Source: Butyrivibrio hungatei DSM 14810
Lineage (GTDB): Bacteria > Bacillota > Clostridia > Lachnospirales > Lachnospiraceae
Assembly (NCBI RefSeq): GCF_900143205.1
Contig: NZ_FRDH01000007.1
Span: forward strand, 78,683 to 142,682
DNA: 64,000 nt
Direction of reading: 5' to 3'
Numbering within the stretch: position 1 is the stretch's first letter; every line of letters begins with the position of its first letter. This document shows, one piece after another, positions 18,191 to 27,747 of the stretch. The position numbers and the translations under genes are program-made. The notes under the pieces were generated by a model. It did no database searches and was not told the origin of the DNA. It saw only the letters and a list, made by a program, of their open reading frames with translations.

Positions 18191-19531
18191 TTAGCCTAGA
18201 TTGCAAGAAAAAAATTCTTGATATTTAGTGGCATCTGAAGCACTCAACGTAGCTAATATCTTGATCCCTTCAGGAAGATATTCCGTACTCTTTACTATTC
18301 CTCTCTCGTTAAAAGAGCTAAGAACAGCCCCTTCAGAATATGGAAGGATGAGTTCATACTCTGCTTCGCTTTCTGAAAGTTTCTTTTCTATAAATTCAAT
18401 AAGTGTATCCAAGCTGTCGTCAGCCTTGGCTGATATGTATATCCTGTCATCCATCATTCTTGGAACATCCATAACAAGCTGACTATTATCTTTTTGCTGC
18501 TCCTGAACCACGTCTGACTTATTAAATACATAAAGAACCGGGATGTCACCAGCACCTATCTCTGTAAGAGTCTCTTTTGTCACATCCATATGGTAGCGGT
18601 ACTCAGGATCACTAAAGTCGATCACTTCCAAAAGAATGTCCGCAAACTTGGCTTCATCAAGGGTAGATCTAAAGGCCTTAACAAGTGAATGTGGAAGTTC
18701 GCTTATAAATCCTACTGTATCTGCCAAAAGAAATGGTCTGCGGCCCGGAGCTGCTATCTTTCTAACTGAAGTATCAAGTGTTGCAAAGAGCATGTCTTTT
18801 TCAAGAACCTGCTTCTCATCATAGGCATCACCGCCATAGAGCCTTAAAAGATTGTTCATGATCGTTGATTTGCCGGCATTGGTGTATCCAACCAGGGATA
18901 TACGCGGCATGCCGGAATTTATGCGTTTTCCTCTCTGAGTCACACGCTCTTTTTCAACAGCATCAAGTTCCCTTCTAAGCTCAGCCATACGATGCTCGAT
19001 CCTACGTCTATCAAGTTCAAGCTGTTTCTCACCAGAACCTTTGTTGGATAATCTTCCGCTACCGCCACCCTGCCTTGAAAGAGCTTTTCGCATATGAGCA
19101 AGTCTAGGCAGCATGTATTGGAGCTGCGCATACTCAACCTGAAGTCTAGCTTCTCTTGTTTTGGCGCGCCTTGCAAATATCTGAAGGATCAGTCCTGTTC
19201 TGTCTATAACCTCTGTATCCAGCGCCTTTTCAAGGTTTCTTAGTTGCATTGGTGAAAGAGTATCATTAAAGATGATGATATTTGCATCAAATACATCAAG
19301 AGAGGATCTTACTTCCTCAACCTTACCGCTTCCAATGTAGGTACTTCTGTCTGGACTTGGAAGAGCCTGGGTAACAGTACAGACCGCGTCTATATCTATA
19401 GCCTTAGTGAGCTCTTTTAACTCATCCATAGATCTCTCAAAATCTGATTCACTTCTATTAACATTAAGGCCAACCAAGATAGCCCTTGGATTTGCAGTTT
19501 GTTTTATGTTTTCATATATAGTATTTTTCAC
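18191..19531 (-). CDS. hflX: GTPase HflX
   Basis: HflX is a ribosome-associated GTPase that splits stalled ribosomes under stress. The protein has 446 residues. The N-terminal HflX domain shows QALPSPDRSTYIGSGKVEEV, then a coiled linker with QLQYMLPRLAHM and the glycine-rich RQGGGSGRLSNKG. The G domain carries G1 GYTNAGKST, G3 DTVGFISELPH and G4 NKSD. A GTG start is used, with GGAGG 7 bases upstream. It is divergent from the thiT riboswitch promoter, with little space between them. A C-terminal domain of about 80 residues ends the protein, as in other HflX. Confidence 0.97.
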   Translation of the reverse strand: MKNTIYENIKQTANPRAILVGLNVNRSESDFERSMDELKELTKAIDIDAVCTVTQALPSPDRSTYIGSGKVEEVRSSLDVFDANIIIFNDTLSPMQLRNLEKALDTEVIDRTGLILQIFARRAKTREARLQVEYAQLQYMLPRLAHMRKALSRQGGGSGRLSNKGSGEKQLELDRRRIEHRMAELRRELDAVEKERVTQRGKRINSGMPRISLVGYTNAGKSTIMNNLLRLYGGDAYDEKQVLEKDMLFATLDTSVRKIAAPGRRPFLLADTVGFISELPHSLVKAFRSTLDEAKFADILLEVIDFSDPEYRYHMDVTKETLTEIGAGDIPVLYVFNKSDVVQEQQKDNSQLVMDVPRMMDDRIYISAKADDSLDTLIEFIEKKLSESEAEYELILPYSEGAVLSSFNERGIVKSTEYLPEGIKILATLSASDATKYQEFFSCNLG

Positions 19532-19552
19532 TTTTTTACCTCCGTGGAGCTA

Positions 19553-19581
19553 TTGACAAACCCCTGGGCTAAGCGTTTAAT
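19553..19581 (+). promoter_or_regulatory. Sigma-A promoter for the thiT leader
   Basis: TTGACA (19553-19558), a 17-base spacer and TTTAAT (19576-19581) lie 24 bases upstream of the TPP riboswitch. Confidence 0.75.
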
Positions 19582-19604
19582 AAGACTAGAAAAAAAACAT
19601 ATTA

Positions 19605-19692
19605 ACCGCTAGGGGAGCAATGCTGAGAGTGTACGTGCAATGCACGTCTAACCCTTATTACCTGATCTGGTTAGTACCAGCGTAGGGAAGCA
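19605..19692 (+). promoter_or_regulatory. TPP riboswitch (THI element)
   Basis: The RNA carries the conserved TPP aptamer segments in order: GGGGAGC, GCTGAGAG, a variable stem (TACGTGC..GCACGT), ACCCTT, ACCTGATCTGG, TTAGTACCAGCGTAGGGAA. It binds thiamine pyrophosphate and shuts off the downstream gene. Its target is the ThiT transporter gene 74 bases later, so thiamine uptake is repressed when TPP is sufficient. Confidence 0.97.
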
Positions 19693-19733
19693 CGATTGAT
19701 TATAACATCTTTTATTAGATGTGAGTACAAATA

Positions 19734-19760
19734 ACCTCCCTTTATGCGGTAAAGGGAGGT
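19734..19760 (+). promoter_or_regulatory. Expression-platform hairpin that buries the thiT ribosome site
   Basis: ACCTCCCTTTA (19734-19744) pairs perfectly with TAAAGGGAGGT (19750-19760). The right arm is the thiT ribosome site (GGGAGG, 7 bases before ATG), and ATTTTT follows. The hairpin could block translation or act as a terminator. A competing stem ACATCT/AGATGT (19705-19722) lies between it and the aptamer. Confidence 0.75.
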
Positions 19761-19766
19761 ATTTTT

Positions 19767-20468
19767 ATGGATCTATTATTTGAAAAAATTGTTGATGACG
19801 GCTATGTAACATACGGTTTTACAACAGCCGGCTATATCGTCGGAGTAGTTCTCGGTGTTCTGCTGCTTCTATCTGTAAGTTTCTTCATTAACAAAGATGG
19901 CAAAAGTTCTATCAGCATCAAGCAGCTCACAACATCAGCTCTTTGCCTTGCTCTTGCATTTGTTTTATCCAATGTAAAGCTCTTCAAGGCACCAATGGGC
20001 GGTTCAGTCACACTTCTTAGCATGTTCTTTATCACATATATCGGATATCTCTACGGAGCAAGGATCAGCTTGTCAGCAGCCTTTGCCTATGGACTTCTCC
20101 AGCTTATCGTTGATCCTTATATCATCAGTGCTCCTCAGCTTGTATGTGATTACTTCCTTGCTTTTACAGCATTGGGACTTGCTGGTTTCTTTTATAACAA
20201 GAAACACGGCATGTACATTGGTTACCTTGTCGGAATCTTTGGCAGATTCGTATTTTCAACACTTTCAGGTGTCATCTTCTTTGCAGATTACGCACCAGAA
20301 GGTATGTCACCACTTCTTTACTCAGTTCTTTACAATGGCTCATATATTGCAGTTGAAGCGATCATCACAATTGCAGTTGTCGCAATCCCTGCAGTGCACA
20401 CAGGTCTTAACCGCCTGAAATTCGAGCTCAATGAAAAGACACTTAAAAGATCAGTTACTGTAAGCTAA
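19767..20468 (+). CDS. thiT: ECF-type thiamine transporter substrate-binding subunit
   Basis: ThiT is the membrane S component that binds thiamine and works with the shared EcfA/EcfA'/EcfT module, which is not in this window. The 233 residues have six to seven membrane segments. The ThiT core is visible as LALAFVLSNVKLFKAPMGGS, TLLSMFFITYIGYLYGAR and AYGLLQLIVDPYIISAPQ. An extra N-terminal membrane helix (about 20-40) precedes the core. The TPP riboswitch upstream supports the substrate. Its last 14 bases overlap the 3' end of addA on the opposite strand. Confidence 0.95.
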   Translation: MDLLFEKIVDDGYVTYGFTTAGYIVGVVLGVLLLLSVSFFINKDGKSSISIKQLTTSALCLALAFVLSNVKLFKAPMGGSVTLLSMFFITYIGYLYGARISLSAAFAYGLLQLIVDPYIISAPQLVCDYFLAFTALGLAGFFYNKKHGMYIGYLVGIFGRFVFSTLSGVIFFADYAPEGMSPLLYSVLYNGSYIAVEAIITIAVVAIPAVHTGLNRLKFELNEKTLKRSVTVS

Positions 20469-23400
20469 GCGGAATCTCTTTTCCCAAAGAGAAGGAATAA
20501 ATATATATTTCTTTAACCTTCATATTTGTCGAAGCTTCCAAAGCTTCTTTGTAATAGTCCAGCTGGATCCTATAACGACTCACAAGCTCAGTTTCATCGC
20601 TGACCTTGTCTGTCTTATAGTCCAGCAGTACTATTCCACCATCTTCAACAAAGAAAGCATCAATGATACCCTGTATGAGCACCATCTCTCCATCAGGAAA
20701 TTTCTCATCAAGCCTACCTGCGTCAATTCCCATCATAAATGGTCTTTCTCTCATAAGAGCACTGTTCCTATAGGCTTTACCCATCCTTTTTCCAAGGTCT
20801 GTCAAAAGAAATGTGGCTACGTCCCATTCATTGACCGCGCTTTCATATTCTGAAGGGATCACCTTTTCTGTAGTCTTCTTAGTAAGCCATTTTTCAACTT
20901 CCTGTGCTATTTCTTTCCTGGAAAGATCAGCTAATGTCGCATTTCCATAAATATCCTCATCCAAAAGTTCCATGATCCTATGGTATGCAGTACCTCTCTC
21001 TGCTCCAGAAAGCTTACCTTCGACAGTTTCATATACAGGGGCATTCTCCTGACTTATATCCTTTGTAAATACCTCACCTTCCTGCTCTAACATGTGTTTT
21101 TTAAGTTCTGTAACAGTTGTCTTGGTGAAAAGACCCTTAAGGTTTTCGAATTCGTACCTGGCGCTGAATTTTTCCTTTAGTCTGTCTGAAAGATCTTTAT
21201 CAAATTCCAAGTCAGCATCTGATTCAAGCTCTGCTCTTCTGATAACACCTGTTACTCCTTGACTTTCGATTATCGCAGCAAGATCACTATCTGAAAGGCT
21301 CTTAAAAGTAAGTGCCGGAACCTGTTTTTCATCGTCAAAATGTGCGTTCACGCTGTCAAAGGATATCTCATATTTTGAAAGCAGCTCTTTTACCTGAGGA
21401 TGTCTGATAAGGGCAGCCAAAATAAAATCAAAATAGCTTGAAAAGGAAAGCCTCATTGAATATGGCAGTAGCTCTCCGCTTTCAGCAATTACCGGAAGAT
21501 TACGGGTAGCCTTTATCAAAGTATCTGCAAGCTTCTTGACATATGCTGTCATGATCAGCTTTTCCTTGGCTCTTGTAAGGGCAACATATAAGACTCTAAG
21601 CTCTTCTCCAAGGCTATCTGTATTCATTTTATCTGCTATCATTATTCTCTTTAGAGTATCGTATTTTACTCTAAGCTCAGTATCTACGCACTTTACGCCT
21701 ATGCCAAGGTCAAGGTCTGTTACGATATCGCCCTTGGTATCCATTCTGTTAAAGTTCTTGGAAAGGCCGGCAACGAATACAACAGGGAACTCAAGACCTT
21801 TACTCTTATGAATACTCATAATGCGAACTACATTAGCATTTTCATCTATTATGCCTGCTTCGCCGTAATCCACCTGAACAACCTTAAGATGCTCGATATA
21901 TCTTACAAAATGGAACAGTCCTCTAAAGCTTGTCTTTTCGAAATTTGCTGCATTTGTCAAAAGAAGCTCAAGATTAGCTCTTCTCTTTTCTCCTGCAGGC
22001 ATAGCTGTGATATAGCTGTCAAATCCTGTCTTATCCACTATATACTGCAAAAGCTCATGAACAGGAGTGTAGACAGATCTTTCCCTGAAATCTTCGATCA
22101 TATCCACAAAAGTTTTTAATTTTGGATATGAATCCTCAGACTTTTCCACAAGGCCTTTGATCCCTCTGTAAAAAGAGTCGCCATCACTAAGTTCTTCATC
22201 CCCATCTATGGCAATCCTGATGCTTGCAAGCTCCTCATCAGAAAAACCACCTATGCAAGAATGCATGACACTTACAAGTGGAATGTCTTGAAGCGGGTTA
22301 TCCACAATTGAAATGAGATTTAGAAGTATAGATACCTCCCAGGCATCAAAATATCCACTTTTTGACTCTATATATGTTGGAATTCCCTGAGATTCAAGGG
22401 TATTTTTAAACACATCATCCCAGCCAGCATTACTTCTAAGAAGGATAACCATATCCTTAAAGTTTAGATCAGGGTCTTCCTTCATAAGCTCATGAATCCT
22501 GCCGGCAATTGCTAGAGCCTCTTTTTCTTTGGCATCATAAGCTGTCATATCTACTGAGCCGTCATAGGCCTCTTCCCCATCGATCAACATAAGTTCCGGG
22601 GTTACACCATAGGTCTCAGCCGGGTAATCAGCACCAGTAACAAGCTCTGCATCCTTGTCGTAAGCTACTCCTCCAAGGTCAGTGCCCATTATCTTCTTGA
22701 ATATATAGTTTGTGATCTCAAGAACCTCTTTTCTGCTTCTAAAGTTCTTGTGAAGGTCGATCCTATGGTTCTTGGCTCCCTTTTCCTTGTCATAGGATGA
22801 GAGCTTATCCATGAAAATCTCAGGTCTTGCAAGCCTGAACTTATAAATACTCTGCTTGACGTCGCCTACCATGAATCTCTCGGACTTTGCAGCCTCTTCG
22901 CCTGCAATAGACTTAAGGATCAATTCCTGTACGTTATTACTGTCCTGATACTCATCAATAAGAACTTCCTTGAAATAGTCCCTGTATTCAAGGGCTACAG
23001 CAGATGGAGTGTCTCCCGGATGCTCAACTAATATCTGCAGAGCAAAGTGCTCCATATCTGAAAAGTCTATGAGCTGATCCTCACGCTTTTTGGCATCGTA
23101 ACGCTTCTTGTATTCAAGTGTAAGTCTACACAGCTCTTTTACCGCCCTGTCACAAAGCTTCATCTGAGCTACTACTGTCTCTGATGGAAGTGCAAGATAA
23201 TTCTCCACAAGTTTTTTTACGATCTCTTTTACTTCGTCTCTAAGGCTCTTAGCATATTCCTTCTTATCCTCAGATACGGAAGGGTCATTTTTTCCTGGGA
23301 GTCTGTCGAAGGTAATCCCGCGAACCCTGTCAAATAGCTCATCGTAGGTATTATATTGTAAAACCGCATCAATACTGTCTTTTTCAATTTGGAACCTGTC

Positions 23401-24144
23401 ACCATAGTAATATGGACCGTCTGGCTCATTGGTAATTCTGATGGCTGTGTCAAGCTTCTGAGAAGCCTCTTTTAATGACCTCTTAATATATGTAACGCAG
23501 TCCTTTACCCACTCTTCCTGGTCAAAAGATCTATCTCCAAGGTCATAGTCTGATGCTCTACTTGCGATCCAATCTTCCGGCCAGGGCATACTCATAGAAA
23601 AGCGATACAGCTCTCCAATGTATTCTTCAACCTTCTTATCGTTACTTCCTGTACTAAAATAGTCCATGCAATAAAGGAAATCCTCATTGCCGTTTTCTTT
23701 TGCAAGAGCATACTCATCTTCAAAGAGCTGTTTCATAACTTCTTCCTGAAGAAGACGCAGTTCTCCGTCATCTCCCACATGGAATGAAGGGTCAAGTCCT
23801 ATTACATTAAAATTGTTTCTAAGAACATACTGACAAAAGGCATCTATAGTTGTGATCTGAGCATTGTGGATAAGTGTCTCCTGTTTTTGAAGGTGCTTAT
23901 TATCCGGATCAGTCAACAATTTTTCTTGAATTGCAAGAGTAATCTTTTCCTTCATCTGTGCAGCAGCTGCCTTTGTAAAAGTCACAACAAGCAGATGATC
24001 AATATCCATATCGCTGCTGATCATCTGAATTATTCTCTCTACAAGTACAGCTGTCTTACCTGAGCCAGCTGCGGCAGATACTAGTATATTGGCGTCTCTT
24101 GCATCAATAACAGCCTGTTGTTCTTCAGTAAAATTTACTCCCAT
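20455..24144 (-). CDS. addA: Helicase-nuclease AddA, double-strand break repair
   Basis: AddA is the UvrD-like subunit of AddAB, which resects DNA ends to Chi-like sites and hands single strands to RecA. The 1229 residues match the family. Walker A is SAAAGSGKTAVLVERI near residue 28, motif II DEYQDSNN, motif V-VI RVMSIHKSKGLEFPVVF and LYVALTRAKEKL. The C-terminal RecB-type nuclease shows QGIIDAFFVEDGG, VLLDYKTD and QLDYYKEAL. It lies 29 bases after addB. Its 3' end overlaps thiT on the other strand by 14 bases. Confidence 0.98.
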   Translation of the reverse strand: MGVNFTEEQQAVIDARDANILVSAAAGSGKTAVLVERIIQMISSDMDIDHLLVVTFTKAAAAQMKEKITLAIQEKLLTDPDNKHLQKQETLIHNAQITTIDAFCQYVLRNNFNVIGLDPSFHVGDDGELRLLQEEVMKQLFEDEYALAKENGNEDFLYCMDYFSTGSNDKKVEEYIGELYRFSMSMPWPEDWIASRASDYDLGDRSFDQEEWVKDCVTYIKRSLKEASQKLDTAIRITNEPDGPYYYGDRFQIEKDSIDAVLQYNTYDELFDRVRGITFDRLPGKNDPSVSEDKKEYAKSLRDEVKEIVKKLVENYLALPSETVVAQMKLCDRAVKELCRLTLEYKKRYDAKKREDQLIDFSDMEHFALQILVEHPGDTPSAVALEYRDYFKEVLIDEYQDSNNVQELILKSIAGEEAAKSERFMVGDVKQSIYKFRLARPEIFMDKLSSYDKEKGAKNHRIDLHKNFRSRKEVLEITNYIFKKIMGTDLGGVAYDKDAELVTGADYPAETYGVTPELMLIDGEEAYDGSVDMTAYDAKEKEALAIAGRIHELMKEDPDLNFKDMVILLRSNAGWDDVFKNTLESQGIPTYIESKSGYFDAWEVSILLNLISIVDNPLQDIPLVSVMHSCIGGFSDEELASIRIAIDGDEELSDGDSFYRGIKGLVEKSEDSYPKLKTFVDMIEDFRERSVYTPVHELLQYIVDKTGFDSYITAMPAGEKRRANLELLLTNAANFEKTSFRGLFHFVRYIEHLKVVQVDYGEAGIIDENANVVRIMSIHKSKGLEFPVVFVAGLSKNFNRMDTKGDIVTDLDLGIGVKCVDTELRVKYDTLKRIMIADKMNTDSLGEELRVLYVALTRAKEKLIMTAYVKKLADTLIKATRNLPVIAESGELLPYSMRLSFSSYFDFILAALIRHPQVKELLSKYEISFDSVNAHFDDEKQVPALTFKSLSDSDLAAIIESQGVTGVIRRAELESDADLEFDKDLSDRLKEKFSARYEFENLKGLFTKTTVTELKKHMLEQEGEVFTKDISQENAPVYETVEGKLSGAERGTAYHRIMELLDEDIYGNATLADLSRKEIAQEVEKWLTKKTTEKVIPSEYESAVNEWDVATFLLTDLGKRMGKAYRNSALMRERPFMMGIDAGRLDEKFPDGEMVLIQGIIDAFFVEDGGIVLLDYKTDKVSDETELVSRYRIQLDYYKEALEASTNMKVKEIYIYSFSLGKEIPLSLQ

Positions 24145-24173
24145 AGTCTCTTTTCCAATTCTAAAATCTAGAA

Positions 24174-27100
24174 TTAATTATCCTCAGATCTAATGATTTC
24201 CATTGCATCGCTACTTGAAATATCAAGATTTCTCTTGGAATATCCCTTTATAGATTCATCATATCCACATATAGAGCGGTATGAGCAGTACGTGCAGGAT
24301 GACCGGTCTCCCATCTCATAAGGGTTAACCTCGATATTACCGTTTAGAATGCTCTTTCCGAACTCTCTTATCTTCTTTTCTGTGAATCTGGAGATTGCTC
24401 CATAGTCAGAATCACTTAATGTTGAAGATCTGGAAGATAAGCTGCCGTCCTTTTTAAACTCAACTGGAATGATGTCAGACTTACCATTTATGCTGTCATC
24501 AAGCATCTGTATGACATCTGTTTTTTCACTGACTACACCAGTCATTTTAAGCTTTTGCTTTATCTCTTCATTGATAACATCTGGTTGTAAATCATTTTTT
24601 CCTTCAGCCATAGGATCATCTACATGATAATAAAGGATTGCAGCAGGTAGCACTTCTTTTCCATTAGACATTTTCCTGCTTGCAGCTGTTGCAACATTCA
24701 TATACATGACCAGCTGCAGTTGTAAGCCATAATATAGTGATGCTACATTGAATTTATGATTTCCGGATTTGAAATCTATTACCTTCACATAAACATGATC
24801 CGAATCCTCATATAGATCAACTCGGTCAATCCTTCCACGAAGTTTCATCTTCTCAGTGATATTCTTTTGCTCATCTTCTGAAAGAGCTATATTGATCTCA
24901 TCAATATTACCTGCTTCTCTGAAATCCATCTCCACAAATGCAGGTTCAAATTTTCCTTTAGAAATCTGATATTGAAGGGTGTCTACTGTCCTTAAAAGTA
25001 TCCTTCTGATCCTTTCGATCATGAATTGATTACGGGCGTTACTTAAAAGGATCGTCTCTCCGTAGCCATCAACACACTCTGTTAAAGCACGATTTAATAT
25101 TTCCTCAGACTTCTCTTTTGGCAAGTCTCTCCACTTTATATCTCCGCTCATGATCTCTGAAGTATACTTCTCAAGTACAGCGTGGAAAACATTACCCAGA
25201 TCCGAAACATCAAACTCGTATTCTTTTCTCTCTTCAAGGTGAAGACCATAGCGAATAAAGTGTGCATAGCAGCATGATGCAAACTGCTCAAGTCTGCTGA
25301 CTGAGTTTTCAAGGGTTGCTCCATAAAGAGTAAGAGCTATAGCCTTGGCAAGAGGTCTGTTTTCATATTGCTTGAAGGCCGCATCTGTGATCTTATCAAT
25401 AAAGCTGTTATCACCATTTTCTGCAAGGAGATCTTTTATGGTCTTATAAAGTGTCAAAAAGTTCTTTTTATCTTGGCCGCGAAGGAAGCCATTTGCATAT
25501 TCCCTCATCATATCCGAAAGCTTATCTCTGCTATCTAAAAGCTTAACTGACTGACTTTCAAAATCTCCATCTTCAGGTCTTGAGATATCGATATTAGGAA
25601 ACATTGTCGTTATCTTGGATATAAGATACGCTGGACGAAGGCTCTTTCCATCAGAAGTAAGTTCTGCAAAGGAAAGATATAGCTTGTCTGTAGGCTTAGT
25701 CAGGTTCATGTACAGATAAAGTCTCTGGATATACATTTGCTGTCTTGGAGTTGGTGCAAGCTCAACATTTGAGGTGGCATCAGCAAGGAACTGTCTATCG
25801 ATATCTGAAAGGATTCCGCCGCCACCAGCATTTGAAGGGATATTTCCGTCATTGACACCAAGGAAGAATAAAACCTTCACTTCGCAAAGCCTTGTTCTTT
25901 CGATGTCACCTACAATTATTCTGTCTACATCCTGAGGTATGGTTCCAACCTCAATATCTGCAAAGCCTGTGGATAGGATCTCTTTATACTCAGAAAGATC
26001 TAACTTTTCATCACCAAGAAGTCCATCCATCTGACATAGAAGTGTCATGATCTTGTCGTAGATCTGATCGTACTCTCTTGCCTTTTTAAGGTCACCCTCT
26101 GCCTTAAACTTATCTCTGTAAGCTTCAAGCTTTTCTTTGGAATTATTACTCTCAATTACAGTTAAAAGAGCCTTTGTAATGTCCTTTACTGTTCCCTTTT
26201 TGGAGTCAGCAAGTGGTTTAAGCGACGAACTGATTGCATCTCGCATTTGGTCAAGCTTTTGAAGAAGCTCAAGTTCTTTTTCTGAAGCCTTCTCAGACTT
26301 CCTAGCCGTAGCAAAGCGCTTTGGCATACGCCTCATAAAACGGTCTTCCCATTGCTTTCTGCCTTTGATGCCAAGAGCCCTTACATAGTTTTCCAAAAGA
26401 TCTGTATCTTCCGGACTAAAATCAGACATGCCACTTCGCATGAAATGGAAGACGTCTTCATATCTATAGCCTGAGATTACGATATTTATAGCACTTGTAA
26501 TATATTCGATAATAGGATTAAGAAGCAGACTACTATTCTTATCAATATAAACCGGAATGTCGAATTTACGTGCCTGATTACTGATAATATCTGCATAGCT
26601 ATCAAGGCTTCCACATACAAGGGCAATATCTCTATAGGCGTAACCTCCATCCCTTATAAGATCAGAAATCTTTATAAGAGCCTGTCTTACTTCTTCATTT
26701 ATGGTCTGAGCCCTGAAAACTTCTATTCCAACGGTATTACCCGTGAACTTGTTGGCATTATATCTAAAGAGATTTTGCTCAAGAAAAGCAAGTGAAGGGT
26801 TATTCTCAAGTCTTTTAACGGTTTTGTCTGTTATGAATATATCCCCAGACTTAGGGTTTTTGGACATTTCTTCATTTCTTGCATTTCTGTATGCTTCAAA
26901 TGAAGGAATGCCGATGGCTCCCTGTTCCTGAAGAAGGCTGTATTCAAGCTTTTCAAGGTCATACACAGTTTTTTTACTGAGCATAAAGAGTTCCTGCTCT
27001 TCAAAAGAGCCTGTATATGGGTCATCTTCCGGGCTTATAGTCAAAGAAACAACTACCTCTTTGCTGACAGCAAGAAGCATCCTGATAACTCTGTACTGGA

Positions 27101-27725
27101 TAGGTGTAAAGCCAGTAAAGCCGTCAAATACGATCACACTGTCCTTCAGGATCTTGGAAGATGGTATGGCATTGCACAATACATCTAAAGTTTCCTCAGT
27201 GGTAATGTATTTATCCTTTATATATGCCAAAAACTCGCTATAGAGAAGTCTTAGATCCTTTATCTTGGCGTTTAGTGCACCCTTTTTAGAGCTCTTTTCC
27301 TCAAGGATAGCTAGTCCCTCATCTCCAATGCCATACTGCATGAACTCAGAGATTGTGGACTTAACCTCATCTATATAACCGGGTTTATGCATGTTTTTGC
27401 CAATTATAGGGAGTTTATCGCCCAGGATGTCTGATACTCGCCTTAGAACAAGGCTCTTTCCCAGATCATCAAGCACAGAAAAAGAGCTAAGGCCTGCCTC
27501 TTCAAAGATTCTATGCGAAAGCCTGCCAAAGCTCAGAACATCGATATTCATTATTGCATGGGAAGGGTGCATCCTTACTACATCCTTCTGAGTCTGCATC
27601 GTGAACTGATCTGGAACTATGATAATATAATTTGTTCCAAGATCCCTCATACTTCTTTCAATTACTTCATTGTAAAGTCTGGTACTTTTCCCCGAACCAG
27701 ACGCCCCAAAACAAAACCTTAACAT
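24174..27725 (-). CDS. addB: Helicase-nuclease AddB subunit
   Basis: AddB partners AddA. It has an ATP-binding site of its own and a second nuclease domain. The start MLRFCFGASGSGKS gives the standard N-terminus. The frame is open 14 codons further, to 27767, but that would overlap the upstream gene. The P-loop is GASGSGKSTRL. The C-terminal nuclease carries RGRIDRVDLYE, VIDFKSG and GLQLQLVMYM. The iron-sulphur cluster cysteines appear as SCC near residue 825 and CTYCSYRSIC near 1160. At 1183 residues it is a normal length. The gene order addB-addA is the usual one. Confidence 0.96.
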   Translation of the reverse strand: MLRFCFGASGSGKSTRLYNEVIERSMRDLGTNYIIIVPDQFTMQTQKDVVRMHPSHAIMNIDVLSFGRLSHRIFEEAGLSSFSVLDDLGKSLVLRRVSDILGDKLPIIGKNMHKPGYIDEVKSTISEFMQYGIGDEGLAILEEKSSKKGALNAKIKDLRLLYSEFLAYIKDKYITTEETLDVLCNAIPSSKILKDSVIVFDGFTGFTPIQYRVIRMLLAVSKEVVVSLTISPEDDPYTGSFEEQELFMLSKKTVYDLEKLEYSLLQEQGAIGIPSFEAYRNARNEEMSKNPKSGDIFITDKTVKRLENNPSLAFLEQNLFRYNANKFTGNTVGIEVFRAQTINEEVRQALIKISDLIRDGGYAYRDIALVCGSLDSYADIISNQARKFDIPVYIDKNSSLLLNPIIEYITSAINIVISGYRYEDVFHFMRSGMSDFSPEDTDLLENYVRALGIKGRKQWEDRFMRRMPKRFATARKSEKASEKELELLQKLDQMRDAISSSLKPLADSKKGTVKDITKALLTVIESNNSKEKLEAYRDKFKAEGDLKKAREYDQIYDKIMTLLCQMDGLLGDEKLDLSEYKEILSTGFADIEVGTIPQDVDRIIVGDIERTRLCEVKVLFFLGVNDGNIPSNAGGGGILSDIDRQFLADATSNVELAPTPRQQMYIQRLYLYMNLTKPTDKLYLSFAELTSDGKSLRPAYLISKITTMFPNIDISRPEDGDFESQSVKLLDSRDKLSDMMREYANGFLRGQDKKNFLTLYKTIKDLLAENGDNSFIDKITDAAFKQYENRPLAKAIALTLYGATLENSVSRLEQFASCCYAHFIRYGLHLEERKEYEFDVSDLGNVFHAVLEKYTSEIMSGDIKWRDLPKEKSEEILNRALTECVDGYGETILLSNARNQFMIERIRRILLRTVDTLQYQISKGKFEPAFVEMDFREAGNIDEINIALSEDEQKNITEKMKLRGRIDRVDLYEDSDHVYVKVIDFKSGNHKFNVASLYYGLQLQLVMYMNVATAASRKMSNGKEVLPAAILYYHVDDPMAEGKNDLQPDVINEEIKQKLKMTGVVSEKTDVIQMLDDSINGKSDIIPVEFKKDGSLSSRSSTLSDSDYGAISRFTEKKIREFGKSILNGNIEVNPYEMGDRSSCTYCSYRSICGYDESIKGYSKRNLDISSSDAMEIIRSEDN

Positions 27726-27747
27726 GTGTATGCTATACCACCTATTA

